Origin: Micromonospora inyonensis
Lineage (GTDB): Bacteria > Actinomycetota > Actinomycetes > Mycobacteriales > Micromonosporaceae
DNA length: 64,000 nt
NCBI RefSeq assembly: GCF_900091415.1
Contig: NZ_FMHU01000001.1
Span: forward strand, 682,001-746,000
Direction: 5' to 3'
The notes beneath the pieces were generated by a model. That model ran no database searches, had not been told where the DNA came from, and was given only the letters and a program-made list of their open reading frames with translations. Below are positions 7,200 to 18,168 of this stretch, piece by piece; the first letter of the stretch is position 1; each line of letters begins with the position of its first letter. Both the position numbers and the translations under genes were made by a program.

Positions 7200-8559
7200 T
7201 CGAGCGGGTCAGGCCGCGTCGGCGGCGAGCGGTTGGCCGGTGCGCAGGCTGGAAGCGATGGCGGCGAGCAGTTGGCCGGTGCACAGGCTGGTAGCGATGG
7301 CGACCACGGTGGCGCACTCGTCCATGCTGGCCTTCCTGGGCCTCGGCGCGGGCGATGGAGCCGCCGGGGCGGCCCGCGACCCCGGCCGCGACGAGGACCG
7401 CCGCACCGGAGAGAACGAAGGCCCATGGGACGCCGCCGTGATCGACGATCAGCCCGGCCGCCGCGCTGCCGGCGGCGCTCGCGCCGACCGACACGGTCAC
7501 CGCCCAGGTGTACGCCTCGTTGAGCATCCCGGCCGGGGTGACCCGGCCGACCATGGTGTTCTCCAGGGTGAGGGCGGGGGCGATGGTCGCTCCCCCGACC
7601 ACCAGCGCCACGCCGAGCGCCAGTGGGGTGGGCATCGCCGCGAAGACCAGGAAGCTGGCCCCCACCCCGCCGAGCAGCCAGGCGAACTGGCGGGTCAGGT
7701 TCTTCGCCGGGCGGCGGGTGCCGAACCAGACGCCGCCGACCGCGCTGCCCACTGCCCAGACGGCGAGCAGCACACCGGCGAGGCTCTCCGCGTCGCCGTC
7801 GGTGGCGGCGGTCGCGTACGCCGGCACGGTCACCGCGGCCGCGCCGAACGCGATGCCCAACAGGGCGATGCAGAACAGCAGGGCGGGGAAGCCGGGCGCC
7901 CGTAGTGGGCCGAGCCCTTTGGCGTGGGCGTGCCGGGGGTGCGGCTGCCAGTTGCGCATCACCCGGCCGAGGCCGACCACGCTGGTGCCGACCAGGGTGA
8001 CCACGGCCGCCCCGACCAGGGCGGCGCCGGCGTCGGCGACCAGCATGAAGCCGGCCACCAGGAGTGGGCCGAGGACGTAGACGACCTCGAGAAGGGTGGT
8101 CTCGGCGGCCAACGCCGTGCTGCGCAGCTGGTACCGACCGCTGGCGATGGTGGTGAGGTCGTTCCAGGCGCCCCGGATCGCTGCGGTGAGCGGCGGGTAC
8201 GTCGCACCGGCCAGCCCGGACGCCACGTAGATCAGGGGCAGCGACTCGGCCCCGCCGCGGGCGGCCAGCAGCAGGCCGACCAGGGCGAGCGGGTGGGCGA
8301 TCGCGGTGGCGAGCAGGACCGGGGTGGGGCCGATCCGGTCGGCGACGCGGCCGGCGACCGGGCTGCACGCGGCACCCGCGACGGCGTACGCGGCCCCGGC
8401 GGCGGCGGCCAGCGCGTAGCTTCCGGTGGTCTGCTCGACCAGCAGCAGCAGCGCCAGCGAGGTCATGCCGATCCCGAGCCGACCGATGATGCCGATGATC
8501 AGCAGCACCGGCGCTCCGGGAATCCGCCAGACGTCCTGGTACCGACCCAGCCCGGCCAC
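7168..8559 (-). CDS. MFS transporter with an aberrant C-terminal tail
   Basis: 463 residues. About 400 form a 12-span MFS core with loop 2-3 VAGRVADRIGPTPVLL and loop 8-9 VWFGTRRPAKNLTRQF. The family resembles drug and metabolite exporters; the substrate is unknown. After the last span (VLVAAGVAGRPGG) the frame runs another 60 residues of Arg/His/Pro sequence (RHRGRHRYQPVHRPT) through a tandem DNA repeat and into the 3' end of the convergent acetyltransferase gene. That tail looks like antisense or out-of-frame reading of a small gene in the same stretch, so a native stop may have been lost. Confidence 0.82.
   Translation of the reverse strand: MAGLGRYQDVWRIPGAPVLLIIGIIGRLGIGMTSLALLLLVEQTTGSYALAAAAGAAYAVAGAACSPVAGRVADRIGPTPVLLATAIAHPLALVGLLLAARGGAESLPLIYVASGLAGATYPPLTAAIRGAWNDLTTIASGRYQLRSTALAAETTLLEVVYVLGPLLVAGFMLVADAGAALVGAAVVTLVGTSVVGLGRVMRNWQPHPRHAHAKGLGPLRAPGFPALLFCIALLGIAFGAAAVTVPAYATAATDGDAESLAGVLLAVWAVGSAVGGVWFGTRRPAKNLTRQFAWLLGGVGASFLVFAAMPTPLALGVALVVGGATIAPALTLENTMVGRVTPAGMLNEAYTWAVTVSVGASAAGSAAAGLIVDHGGVPWAFVLSGAAVLVAAGVAGRPGGSIARAEAQEGQHGRVRHRGRHRYQPVHRPTARRHRFQPAHRPTARRRRGLTRSISPAGRVPSG
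7209..7325 (-). CDS. Candidate 38-residue small protein with a 13-residue tandem repeat
   Basis: ATG at 7325 is preceded by AGGAAGG with a 5-base gap, a better start signal than many neighbours have. The peptide begins MDECATVV and then carries two near-identical 13-residue units (AIATSLCTGQLLA and AIASSLRTGQPLA) before ADAA. It overlaps the MFS tail in another frame of the same strand. The two units are encoded by a 39-bp tandem repeat whose differences keep a sensible amphipathic peptide in this frame. Function unknown; it may also be a misread MFS end. Confidence 0.4.
   Translation of the reverse strand: MDECATVVAIATSLCTGQLLAAIASSLRTGQPLAADAA
7222..7299. repeat. 39-bp tandem direct repeat (2 copies)
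   Basis: 7222-7260 and 7261-7299 are abutting copies starting GCGGCGAGC, differing at three bases. The unit length is 13 codons, so the duplication keeps frame in both overlapping reading frames on the minus strand. Confidence 0.9.
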
Positions 8560-8754
8560 GGTCCTCCTCTGCTGCGGGCGCAGCCGTTCGCGCCTGCGGT
8601 GAGCGGTGACGGTATGTGGCGGCGCGGTAACGGGCAGACGGCTCTACGGCCCTGACGCCGGACGGTTCCGACCATAACCTGTCGGCCTGGGCAGGGAGAA
8701 TCGGCGGGACGGGTGGGGTCCTGGTGGCGGGCCGGTACGGCCCCGGCGGTACGG

Positions 8755-9630
8755 TCAGCGCTGGAACTGCACCGGCCCGCTGTTGGCGGCCAGCTGCTCC
8801 AGCCGGCGTACCCGCTCCTCCATCCCCGGGTGGGTGGAGAAGAGGGTGGCGACCCCGCCCCCCTTGAACGGGTTGTCGATCATGAGGTGCGCGGTGCTGG
8901 TCAGCTGCCCCTGGGCGGGGAGCGGGCGACGCTGAGTACCCACGTGGATCTTCCGGAGGGCGCTGGCCAGGGCGAGCGGGTCCCGGGTGAGCTGCGCACC
9001 CGAGGCGTCCGCCTGGAACTCCCGGTTCCGGCTGATCGCCAACTGGATCACCGTGGCCGCGATCGGACCCAGGATGATCGTCAGCAGCAGTACGGCCGGG
9101 TTCGGGCTGTCCTCGTCGTCCCCGCCGCCGAGGGGGACGAACCACGCGATGTTCGCCAGCATGGTGATGATGCCGGCCAGGCCGGCGGCCACGCTGGAGA
9201 TCAGGATGTCCCGGTTGTAGACGTGGGACAACTCGTGCCCGATGACGCCCCGCAGCTCCCGTCGGTCGAGGATCTCGGTGATCCCCTGGGTGACGCAGAC
9301 CGCCGCGTGCTGCGGGTTACGGCCGGTGGCGAAGGCGTTGGGCTGGGCGCTGGGGCTGACGTAGAGCCGTGGCATCGGCTGCCGTGCCTCGGTCGACAGC
9401 TCGCGCACCATCCGGTACAGCTCCGGGAACTGTGCCTCGCTGACCGGCTGGGCCCGCATGGAGCGCAGCGCCAGTTTGTCGGAGTAGAAGTAGGTGACGC
9501 CGTTCATGACCAGGGACACCACGACGGCGACGATCATTCCACCGCTGCCGCCGAACCAGTAGCCCACCGCGACGATCAGCGAGGTGAGCAGGCCGAGCAG
9601 AGCGGCGGTCTTCAGACGGTTGTGATGCAC
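8755..9630 (-). CDS. htpX: Membrane zinc protease HtpX
   Basis: 291 residues from GTG 9630, chosen because AAGGAG precedes it and homologues begin [12 protein letters not shown]; the frame is open for 22 more codons upstream. Two N-terminal spans (about 8-27, 31-49) precede the cytosolic protease domain with [11 protein letters not shown], the HExxH zinc site, and the third ligand in [11 protein letters not shown]. Two further spans lie between ([19 protein letters not shown] and [17 protein letters not shown]). Known: HtpX degrades misfolded membrane proteins under stress. It stands alone between convergent and tandem minus-strand genes. Confidence 0.93.
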   Translation of the reverse strand: MHHNRLKTAALLGLLTSLIVAVGYWFGGSGGMIVAVVVSLVMNGVTYFYSDKLALRSMRAQPVSEAQFPELYRMVRELSTEARQPMPRLYVSPSAQPNAFATGRNPQHAAVCVTQGITEILDRRELRGVIGHELSHVYNRDILISSVAAGLAGIITMLANIAWFVPLGGGDDEDSPNPAVLLLTIILGPIAATVIQLAISRNREFQADASGAQLTRDPLALASALRKIHVGTQRRPLPAQGQLTSTAHLMIDNPFKGGGVATLFSTHPGMEERVRRLEQLAANSGPVQFQR

Positions 9631-9773
9631 GATCACTCCTTCGGTGCCCGGATCCGGCGGATCCGTCAACCGGGACAACAATCCGGTTCCCCGCAACCGC
9701 CCCTCTCATGACTGTGAGTTACCTGAAGAGGGCACGCAGCGGCACCGACAACCACCCGAGCGGGACGCGGCGG

Positions 9774-11249
9774 CTACACGAGACCGAACAGGAGCTGCGG
9801 GGCGAGACCGAGCACGACCGCCACGGCGGTGGCAACCGTCAGCGCGGCGATGACACTGCGTGACGGCCGATGGGTGGTCGACAGGTTGGTCGGGGAGCCG
9901 TACAGGGTCGCGGCGACCCGCAGGTAGTACGCCAGGCCGACCACCGCGTTGAGGGCCACCACCAGCGCCAGCCAGCCGGATCCGCCCGCCACCAACGACC
10001 GGACCACGGTCACCTTCGCGAACAGACCGGCCAGCCCCGGCGGCACTCCGGCCAACCCGACCAGGGCCAACCCGAACGCCGCCCCGGCCCAGCGGTGCCG
10101 CCGTGCCGCACCCCGGTAGTCCTCGACGGTGCCGCCGTCCGCCCCGTCCGGGCGTAACGCCACCACGCCCGCGAAGGCGGCCAGTTCCAGGACCACGAAG
10201 AAGACCGCGTACGCGACGGCGGCGGCGTAGCCGGCCGCGCGGGCGTCGGTGGTGCGCCCGGCGACGAGCGCCAGCGCGCCCAGCGGGGCGAGGATGTAGC
10301 CGGCCTGGGCCACCGAGGACCAGGCGAGCAGCCGGACCATCCGCCGCTGCCGCAGCGCCACCAGGTTGCCGACGGTCATGGTGAGCACGGCGAGCAGGGC
10401 CAGCACCGGGCCGGTGACGGTCGCCGGCAGCGCGTACCGGACGACGGCGAGCAGCGCGACCACCCCGCCGAGTTTCGAGGCGGTCGACAGGTACGCGGCC
10501 ACCGGCACCGGTGCGCCGTCGTAGGTGGCCGGCGCCCAGGCGTGGAACGGCACCGCCGCCACCTTGAACGCCAACCCGAGCACCACCAGGGTCACCGCGA
10601 CCGAGGTCAGGGGCAGGTCGAGCAGGCCCGCGCCCTCGCTCAGGGCGGCACCGAGCGGACGCAGGTGCAGCCGGCCGGTGACCGCGTAGAGCAGCGCCGC
10701 GCCGAGCAGGGTGACCGTGGTGGCCACCACGCTGACCACGAAGAAGGTCACCGCCGCCTCGGCTCCGGCCAGGCTGCCCCGGCGCAGCCCGACCAGCACG
10801 TAGAGCGGCAGGGTCAGCGTCTCCAGCGCCACGATCAGGGTGATCAGGTCACCGGCCGCGCCGAGCACCACGCCGCCGGTCATCGAGCAGGCGAGCAGGA
10901 AGCAGAACTCCCCCACCGGCACCCGCCCACCGCGCAGCAGCGGACCGGCCAGCGCCAGCACCCCGAGGGTGAGCAGGGCGAAGACCGCCCCGACCAGCCC
11001 CGCCCGGTCGTCGGCGACCCAGGAACAGCCGTCGGCGACGCAGAACGTGCCCCGGTCACCGTCCGCGCCGACGAGCGCCGCGGCGAACGCGGTGGCCGTC
11101 GCACCGAGCGCCCCGGCGGCCACCGTGGCGCGCGGTCGGGCCAGCAGCAGGTCGACCAGGAGCACGAGGACGGCGGTCCCGGCGGCCAGGTACCCCGGCA
11201 GCAGCGCCACGTGGTCGACGGACTGCACCACGCTGGTCACCGGGCTCAC
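9774..11249 (-). CDS. nuoN: NADH-quinone oxidoreductase subunit N
   Basis: 491 residues, 13-14 hydrophobic spans, normal NuoN length. It is one of the three antiporter-like proton-pumping subunits. Characteristic stretches are ALETLTLPLYVLVGLRRG with the conserved acidic residue, FKVAAVPFHAWAPATYDGAP with the family's conserved Lys and His, and LLAWSSVAQAGYILAP. GTG start at 11249 overlaps the nuoM stop (GTGA), so it is the last gene of a tightly coupled operon nuoI-J-K-L-M-N. Confidence 0.93.
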   Translation of the reverse strand: MSPVTSVVQSVDHVALLPGYLAAGTAVLVLLVDLLLARPRATVAAGALGATATAFAAALVGADGDRGTFCVADGCSWVADDRAGLVGAVFALLTLGVLALAGPLLRGGRVPVGEFCFLLACSMTGGVVLGAAGDLITLIVALETLTLPLYVLVGLRRGSLAGAEAAVTFFVVSVVATTVTLLGAALLYAVTGRLHLRPLGAALSEGAGLLDLPLTSVAVTLVVLGLAFKVAAVPFHAWAPATYDGAPVPVAAYLSTASKLGGVVALLAVVRYALPATVTGPVLALLAVLTMTVGNLVALRQRRMVRLLAWSSVAQAGYILAPLGALALVAGRTTDARAAGYAAAVAYAVFFVVLELAAFAGVVALRPDGADGGTVEDYRGAARRHRWAGAAFGLALVGLAGVPPGLAGLFAKVTVVRSLVAGGSGWLALVVALNAVVGLAYYLRVAATLYGSPTNLSTTHRPSRSVIAALTVATAVAVVLGLAPQLLFGLV

Positions 11250-12787
11250 GGGTGCACCACCTCCAGCAGAGCCGTGACCGGGGCCTCGGCGACCCCGAGG
11301 ACCAGCGTCGGCACCAGGCCGACCGCCACGGCGAGCAGGACCAGCGGGGCCCAGGCGGCGAGTTCCGCCCCGGCGATGCCCGGGGAGAGGCCCGCCACCG
11401 CCGGACCGGGCCGGCCGTGGGTGACCCGGCGAAGCAGCCGCAGCAGGTACGCGGCGGTGAGCGCCCCGCCCACCGCGGCGAGCACGCCGAGCGTGGTCCA
11501 GAGCGTCCCGCCGACCTCGATCGCGGCCACCACGGCGAACGCCTCGCCCCAGAACCCGGCGAGGCCGGGCAGGCCGAGCGACGCGACCGCGGCGAAGGCG
11601 AGCAGTCCGGCCAGGCGGGGCGCGGTCTCCCGCAGCCCGGACAGGTCGGCCAGGTCACCGGTGTGGGTACGGTCCTTGACCGCCCCGGCGAGGAAGAACA
11701 GCAGGCCGGTGATCACGCCGTGCGCGACGTTGCCGATCAGGGCCGCCTGGATGCCGGTGGCGGTGAGCGTGGCGATGCCGAGCAGCACGAAGCCCATGTG
11801 CCCCACGCTGGAGTACGCGATCAGCCGCTTCAGCTCGTCCTGGGCGAGGCAGACCAGCGAGCCGACGAGGATCGCCGCGACGGCGAGCACGCCGAGCACC
11901 GGCGCGGCCCAGCGGGCCCCCTCCGGGGCCACCCCGACGGCGATCCGGACCAGGCCGTACGTGCCCATCTTGAGCAGCACCCCGGCGAGGACGACGCTGC
12001 CGACGGTGGGGGCCCGGGTGTGCGCGTCGGGCAGCCAGCTGTGCAGCGGCCAGAGTGGACTCTTCACCGCGAAGGCCAGCCCGAGCAGGGTGAACCCGGC
12101 GATCTGGGTGCCCCGGGACAGACCCGTCCCGCCGGTCAGCGCGACGACGTCGGCGGTGCCGGCGGCCGACACCACCACGTAGACCCCGACCAGCAGCAGC
12201 ACCGACCCGGCGAGGGTGTAGAGGGCGAACTTGCGGGCCGCCGCACGTGCCGCGTCCCGGTCCACCGGGCGGCCACCGGACCCACCCGTGCCGCCCCAGC
12301 CGGCGATGACCGCGTACATGGGCAGGAGGACGACCTCGAAGAAGAGGAAGAAGAGGACCAGGTCGAGGGCGAGGAAGGTGCCGAGGATGCCCACCTCGAT
12401 CACCAGCAGCAGGGCGACCAGGAGGCTTCCCCGCCCGCCGTCGGGCACCCGCCAGAGTGAGTACCCGCAGCAGAGCAGGGTGAGCAGGGCGGTCAGCACG
12501 ACCAGCGGATACGAGATGCCGTCCACCCCGAGGTGGAACCGCAGGTCGACCTCGGGCACCCAGGCCACGTCGAGCCGGTGCCAGGGGAGCACCCCGGGCG
12601 TGGTCGCCGTGTACGCCGTCCAGGTCCGGTCGCCGGTGGCGAGCAGCGCCGCCGCGACCAGCGTGAGCGCGGCGGCGACCGTACCGGCCAGCCGACCGGC
12701 CCGGTCGCCGGGTAGCACGGCGGCCAGGGCCGCGCCGAGCGCGGGCAGCGCCAGCACCGCCACCAGCAGGAACTGACCGGCCGTCAT
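11246..12787 (-). CDS. nuoM: NADH-quinone oxidoreductase subunit M
   Basis: 513 residues from ATG 12787 (MTAGQFLLVAVLALPALG). The frame is open further upstream into nuoL sequence, but that part is not NuoM-like. Conserved features are FFEVVLLPMYAVIAGWGG with the TM5 glutamate, FAVKSPLWPLHSWLPDAHT with the catalytic lysine, and LIAYSSVGHMGFVLLGI. It forms a proton-pumping unit of the complex I membrane arm. It starts 35 bp past the nuoL stop and shares 4 bp with nuoN. Confidence 0.93.
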   Translation of the reverse strand: MTAGQFLLVAVLALPALGAALAAVLPGDRAGRLAGTVAAALTLVAAALLATGDRTWTAYTATTPGVLPWHRLDVAWVPEVDLRFHLGVDGISYPLVVLTALLTLLCCGYSLWRVPDGGRGSLLVALLLVIEVGILGTFLALDLVLFFLFFEVVLLPMYAVIAGWGGTGGSGGRPVDRDAARAAARKFALYTLAGSVLLLVGVYVVVSAAGTADVVALTGGTGLSRGTQIAGFTLLGLAFAVKSPLWPLHSWLPDAHTRAPTVGSVVLAGVLLKMGTYGLVRIAVGVAPEGARWAAPVLGVLAVAAILVGSLVCLAQDELKRLIAYSSVGHMGFVLLGIATLTATGIQAALIGNVAHGVITGLLFFLAGAVKDRTHTGDLADLSGLRETAPRLAGLLAFAAVASLGLPGLAGFWGEAFAVVAAIEVGGTLWTTLGVLAAVGGALTAAYLLRLLRRVTHGRPGPAVAGLSPGIAGAELAAWAPLVLLAVAVGLVPTLVLGVAEAPVTALLEVVHP

Positions 12788-12821
12788 GCGGCACCCCCGG
12801 GCGGACAGAGCGGGCAGGCCG

Positions 12822-14750
12822 TCACGCGACACCTCCGACCAGGGCGGCGGCGAGGCCGATGAGCAGGGCACCGGCCAGCACCGCCACCACCGCCCGGGGC
12901 AGGGCCGCCCGGTGCAGCGCGCCCAGCCCGCCGCCGAGCCCGGTGGCGGCGCGGCCGCTGCCCTCGACCGCCCCGTCCACCACCCGCTCGTCCGCGGCAC
13001 GTGCCAGGCGGGCCAGCACGGCGACCGGGCGTACCACCAGGGCGTGCTGGACGTCGTCGAGCCAGAACGCGGCGGCGAACACCGGCCGCAGCGGGCCTAG
13101 CGTTGTGGCCGGGTCGACGGCCGGGTCCCGCCACCACGCGAGTCCCGCCCCGACCAGGAGCAACCCCACCGGCAGCAGCACCTCGGGGCCGAGGTGGACG
13201 AGCGTGTGGTCGCCGGCCGGCAAAGTGGTGGTCGGGGTGAGGAGCAGCCGGTGGGCGAAGGCCCGGTCGAAGCCGGCCAGGCCGAGCAGCGCGGCGGGCA
13301 CGGTGAGCAGCAGGATCGGCCAGCGCATCAGGGCCGGCGGGTCGTGCGGGTGGGCCAGTTCGGCCCGCCTGGCACCGAGGAAGGTGCGCAGCAGCAGTCG
13401 GGTGGCGTACCAGGCGGTGACCGCGACCCCGACCAGGCCGGCGAGCCAGACCAGCCAGCCCACCCAGGCCGGGGCCGGGCCGCTGCCGTGCCGGGCGGCC
13501 TGCTCGGCGGCGACGAGCACACCCTCCTTGCTGAAGAAACCGGCCAGTGGCGGTACCCCGGCCAGCGCGCCGAGCCCGACCAGGGTGCACCAGAAGGTCA
13601 CCGGCATCTGCCGGCGCAGCCCGCCCATACCGGACATCAGCGTGGTGCCGACCGCGTGGATCACCGCTCCGGCCGCGAGGAAGAGCAGCGCCTTGAACGC
13701 GGCGTGGGTGAGCAGGTGGAACAGGGCAGCCGAGGTGGAGCCGACGGCCAGCGCGCCGGTCATGTAGCCGATCTGGGAGACCGTGGACCAGGCGAGCACC
13801 CGCTTCAGGTCGTCCTGGGCGGTGGCGGCGAACGCGCCGAGCAGCAGGGTGACCGCGCCCATGACACCGAGCACCGCCAGCGCGACCGGAGCAGCCGCAA
13901 AGAGCGGGTACAGGCGGGTGACCGCGTAGACGCCGGCCGCGACCATGGTCGCGGCGTGGATCAGCGCGGAGATCGGGGTGGGGCCGGCCATCGCGTCCGG
14001 CAGCCAGGTGTGCAGCGGGAACTGGGCGCTCTTGCCGGCCACTCCGGCGAGCAGCAGCAGGCAGGCGGCGGTGAGCGTGCCGGTGGCGTGGTCGTGGGCG
14101 AGCACGTCGGCGATCCGGAAGCTGCCGGCGCTCACCCCGAGCAACGCGATGCCGAGCAGGAAGCCCACGTCGCCGACCCGGGTGACCAGGAACGCCTTCA
14201 TCGCGGCGGCCGGGGCCTGCGGCAGCCGCCGGTCGTGGGCGATGAGCAGGTAGGAGCAGATGCCCATCACCTCCCAGCCGACCAGCAGCGGGATCAGGTC
14301 GCCGGAGACCACCACCAGCAGCATCGCGCCGGTGAAGAGACTGATCTGCGCCGCGTAGGGCGGGTAGCGGTGGTCGACCTCGACGTCGTCGTCCGGACCG
14401 CGCCGCAGGTAGGCCACCGAGTAGACCTGCACGGCGAGGGCCACCGCGGTCACCGCGACCGCGACCAGCGCCGCCGCGCCGTCCAGCCGGACGCCGAGGG
14501 TCACCCGCAGGTCGCCCAGCTCGATCCAGGTCCGGGCGTGGTCGGTCGGGCCGTCGAGGGTGACCAGCAGGGCCACCGCGAGCAGCAGCGCCCCGGTCGC
14601 CCCGGCCACACCGAGGCCGATCGCCGCCCGCCGGGCCCGCTCCCCGCCGTCGGTCCGGCCATGCGCGGAGGGCGCCAACAGCAGCCCGGTCAGCCCCGCC
14701 ACCAGCGGTACGGTCGGCAGCAGCGCGCCGAGGGCCTGGACGCGGTTCAC
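12822..14750 (-). CDS. nuoL: NADH-quinone oxidoreductase subunit L
   Basis: 642 residues, usual NuoL length. GTG start at 14750 overlaps the nuoK stop. Antiporter-like core: LVGWEVMGICSYLLI (acidic TM5), GKSAQFPLHTWLPDAMAGPTP (lysine TM7 and the conserved PTPISALIHAATMVAAG loop) and LAWSTVSQIGYM. The C-terminal region (about 520-642) would form the lateral helix and last span (VVAVLAGALLIGLAAALVGG). It is the distal pump of the membrane arm. Confidence 0.94.
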   Translation of the reverse strand: MNRVQALGALLPTVPLVAGLTGLLLAPSAHGRTDGGERARRAAIGLGVAGATGALLLAVALLVTLDGPTDHARTWIELGDLRVTLGVRLDGAAALVAVAVTAVALAVQVYSVAYLRRGPDDDVEVDHRYPPYAAQISLFTGAMLLVVVSGDLIPLLVGWEVMGICSYLLIAHDRRLPQAPAAAMKAFLVTRVGDVGFLLGIALLGVSAGSFRIADVLAHDHATGTLTAACLLLLAGVAGKSAQFPLHTWLPDAMAGPTPISALIHAATMVAAGVYAVTRLYPLFAAAPVALAVLGVMGAVTLLLGAFAATAQDDLKRVLAWSTVSQIGYMTGALAVGSTSAALFHLLTHAAFKALLFLAAGAVIHAVGTTLMSGMGGLRRQMPVTFWCTLVGLGALAGVPPLAGFFSKEGVLVAAEQAARHGSGPAPAWVGWLVWLAGLVGVAVTAWYATRLLLRTFLGARRAELAHPHDPPALMRWPILLLTVPAALLGLAGFDRAFAHRLLLTPTTTLPAGDHTLVHLGPEVLLPVGLLLVGAGLAWWRDPAVDPATTLGPLRPVFAAAFWLDDVQHALVVRPVAVLARLARAADERVVDGAVEGSGRAATGLGGGLGALHRAALPRAVVAVLAGALLIGLAAALVGGVA

Positions 14751-15118
14751 CGGGCGACCTCCTCGGGACGCTCGACCGACCCGCCCGGCTCGCCCCGCTC
14801 GGCTGGCTCGGGGCGCTCGGTGAGCGGCACCTCGTCCACCGCCACGCTGGCCCGCAGCCGGTAGAGCTGGAGCACGATGGCCAGCCCCACGCCGATCTCG
14901 GCGGCGGCGAGGACGATCACGAACAGCGCGAACACCTGCCCGCCGTGCGGCAGGGTGGACCGGACGGTGGTGTCGGCCGTGACCAGGATCAGGTTGACCG
15001 CGTTCAGCATCAGCTCGACGGCCATCAGCACCAGCACGGCGTTGCGCCGCCGCAGCACGCCGTAGACGCCGAGCCCGAAGAGCAGGGCGGCGGTGACGTA
15101 GGGGATGACCGGTCTCAT
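14747..15118 (-). CDS. nuoK: NADH-quinone oxidoreductase subunit K
   Basis: 123 residues. Three spans of normal NuoK (YVTAALLFGLGVYGVLRRRN, VLVLMAVELMLNAVNLILV with the buried Glu, and FALFVIVLAAAEIGVGLAIV with the second Glu) fill residues 1-87. A charged, Pro-rich C-terminal extension of about 30 residues (VPLTERPEPAERGEPGG) is longer than in most NuoK. ATG 15118 overlaps the nuoJ stop (ATGA). It is part of the proton path next to NuoJ and NuoN. Confidence 0.94.
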   Translation of the reverse strand: MRPVIPYVTAALLFGLGVYGVLRRRNAVLVLMAVELMLNAVNLILVTADTTVRSTLPHGGQVFALFVIVLAAAEIGVGLAIVLQLYRLRASVAVDEVPLTERPEPAERGEPGGSVERPEEVAR

Positions 15119-15663
15119 CGGGCGTCCCCGTCCGCCGACCCGTCCGGCCCCGCGCCGGCCACCGGCCGGGAGCCGATCTCCGGTCGGGAGATGACGACCG
15201 CTCCGACCAGGGCGGCGAGCAGCAGCACCGAGAGCAACTCGAACGGGAGGACCCAGCTACGGAAGATCTCCCCGCCGAGGCGCTCGGCGGTGCCGGCCTC
15301 GGGCAGCTCCACCGCCGACCACCGGTACGCGTCGACCAGCAGGACGCTCAGCCCGAGGCCGGTGCCGCCACCGACCAGGGCGGCGGCCCAACCGGGCCGG
15401 TCCAGGTCGTCGGAGGCGCCGATCGGAGCACGGGTGAGCATCACCGCGAACAGCAGCAGCACCACCACCGCGCCGACGTAGATGAGCACCTGCACCCAGG
15501 CGACCAGCTCGGCGGCGAGGACGAGATAGGACCCGGCCAGCGCGCCGAGGCAGACCACCAGGTAGAGGCCGGCCCGGACCAGGTGGCGCGTGGTCACCAC
15601 CAGGGCACCGGCACCGACCGCCACCGCGCCGAGCGCGAGCAGCAGCACGTCCGCACCGGTCAC
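15115..15663 (-). CDS. nuoJ: NADH-quinone oxidoreductase subunit J
   Basis: 182 residues with five spans: [60 protein letters not shown] (the family's [12 protein letters not shown] signature of TM3), [19 protein letters not shown] and [16 protein letters not shown]. The C-terminus is short and polar. ATG 15663 overlaps the nuoI stop (ATGA). It is a membrane-arm subunit that helps couple quinone reduction to pumping. Confidence 0.93.
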   Translation of the reverse strand: MTGADVLLLALGAVAVGAGALVVTTRHLVRAGLYLVVCLGALAGSYLVLAAELVAWVQVLIYVGAVVVLLLFAVMLTRAPIGASDDLDRPGWAAALVGGGTGLGLSVLLVDAYRWSAVELPEAGTAERLGGEIFRSWVLPFELLSVLLLAALVGAVVISRPEIGSRPVAGAGPDGSADGDAR

Positions 15664-16250
15664 TCCGCCGTCCCCTCGCCCGGAGCGGCGGTGGGGCGTA
15701 CCCGGGAGGTGACCGGACGGGCGGCGGGGCCGGACCCGGCGGCGGCCTTGCGCGCGGCGGTGGACTCCTCCTTGGACGGCTCACCGTTCGGGTCGTGCGC
15801 GGGCGGCGGCGGGACGGTGGCCATCCACTGCCCGAGGTGGTCCTTGTCGTGCAGGAGGTCGCGAATGTCGTACTCGGCGTACTCGAACTCGGGCGACCAG
15901 TAGAGCGCGTCGAACGGGCAGACCTCGACGCAGATGCCGCAGTACATGCAGAGCGAGAAGTCGATGTCGAAGCGGTCGAGCATGTTGCGCTGGCGGGGGC
16001 GGGCCGCGCCGGGCACGGCCACCTCCTCCTTGTGCGAGTCGATGTAGATGCACCAGTCCGGGCACTCCCGGGCGCAGAGCATGCAGACCGTGCAGTTCTC
16101 GGCCAGCAGGGCGATCACCCCACGGGAGCGGGGCGGCAGTTCGGGCGCCACGTCCGGGTACTGCTGGGTGGTCGAGCGGCGGGTCATCGTCTTCAACGTG
16201 ACCGCCAGTCCCTTCGCCAGTCCGCTTCCGGGCACACCGCTGTCACTCAT
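15660..16250 (-). CDS. nuoI: NADH-quinone oxidoreductase subunit I (2x 4Fe-4S)
   Basis: 196 residues from ATG 16250; the reading frame extends 33 codons upstream, but the upstream part is not NuoI-like. Two ferredoxin motifs are intact: [15 protein letters not shown] and [13 protein letters not shown], the binding sites of clusters N6a and N6b that lead electrons to NuoB. A Pro/Ala-rich tail of about 45 residues follows the domain. First gene of the I-J-K-L-M-N operon; the divergent Uma2 gene starts 117 bp away. Confidence 0.94.
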   Translation of the reverse strand: MSDSGVPGSGLAKGLAVTLKTMTRRSTTQQYPDVAPELPPRSRGVIALLAENCTVCMLCARECPDWCIYIDSHKEEVAVPGAARPRQRNMLDRFDIDFSLCMYCGICVEVCPFDALYWSPEFEYAEYDIRDLLHDKDHLGQWMATVPPPPAHDPNGEPSKEESTAARKAAAGSGPAARPVTSRVRPTAAPGEGTAE

Positions 16251-16366
16251 GCAGTCATCCTGCCCTGTGTCCCCGGCGCGCGCGACCACCACCCGGCAGT
16301 TGCCGGCGCTACCGTGACCGGTGGGGAGAACGACCACACCGGGAAGCACCGCGAGAGGACAGCCCG

Positions 16367-16942
16367 ATGACCGCCGCGCTGCGGGACGGCGATCCGCCCG
16401 AGGGCGGGTGGACGACCGACGATCTGGACGCGCTACCCGACGACGGGCGTCGCCGTGAACTGCTCGATGGAGTGTTGCTCGTGTCCCCCTCCCCCACCCG
16501 GCTCCACCAGACCATCGCCATGCGGCTCGGCGTCGCGCTCGAAGAGGCGTGTCCCGCCGAGTACGACGTGACCCAGGCGGTCGAGGTGCGGCTCAACCGC
16601 ACCCGGTCGTTCATCCCGGACGTGCTGGTCACCACCGCCGAGGCCGCGGCCGGCAATCCCGCCCACTACGCGCCGCACGAGGTGGTGCTGGCGGTGGAGA
16701 TCGTCTCGCCGAGCACCCGCTCGATCGACCGGGTGCTGAAGCCGGCGCTCTACGCCCAGGCCGGCATCCCGTACCTCTGGCGGGTCGAGGTGGAGGACGA
16801 CGCAATCGTGGTCTACACGCACCGGATCGACCCGGTGGACGAGGTCTACACCGAGACCGGACGCTGGACGAAGGTCGTCGACACCGGGGAGCCGTTCCCG
16901 GTGAACCTGCCGATCTCCCGGATCACACCCCGGGGCCGGTGA
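16367..16942 (+). CDS. Uma2 family (DUF820) PD-(D/E)XK-like protein
   Basis: 191 residues. N-terminal [20 protein letters not shown] is the family's entry motif. The nuclease-like core has RSFIPDVLV (the Asp), [19 protein letters not shown] (E-x-V-S-P with the conserved Ser and Lys/Arg region) and [17 protein letters not shown]. Known: this family has the restriction-endonuclease fold and is greatly amplified in actinobacteria and cyanobacteria; its role is unclear. It lies divergent to nuoI, with no obvious link to respiration. Confidence 0.88.
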   Translation: MTAALRDGDPPEGGWTTDDLDALPDDGRRRELLDGVLLVSPSPTRLHQTIAMRLGVALEEACPAEYDVTQAVEVRLNRTRSFIPDVLVTTAEAAAGNPAHYAPHEVVLAVEIVSPSTRSIDRVLKPALYAQAGIPYLWRVEVEDDAIVVYTHRIDPVDEVYTETGRWTKVVDTGEPFPVNLPISRITPRGR

Positions 16943-17045
16943 CCACCTGGCCGGTGGGCGGACCGTGGCAACGGTCGGGGGGCCGGCCGTCCGGGAATCG
17001 GACATGATGGGGGCGACACGATCTGGCGCACCGCGAGGGGGCGAC

Positions 17046-18116
<1,071 letters not shown>

Positions 18117-18168
18117 GTCGAGTCCGACCGGCCCGGCCGGGTGGTGCCGCTGGTGCCCAGGCCGGGCG

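Noticed and set aside
6614..9145. 843-codon open frame on the minus strand
   Set aside because: It is the shadow of the acetyltransferase, MFS and HtpX genes, with Arg/Pro/Gly-rich nonsense and no family features.
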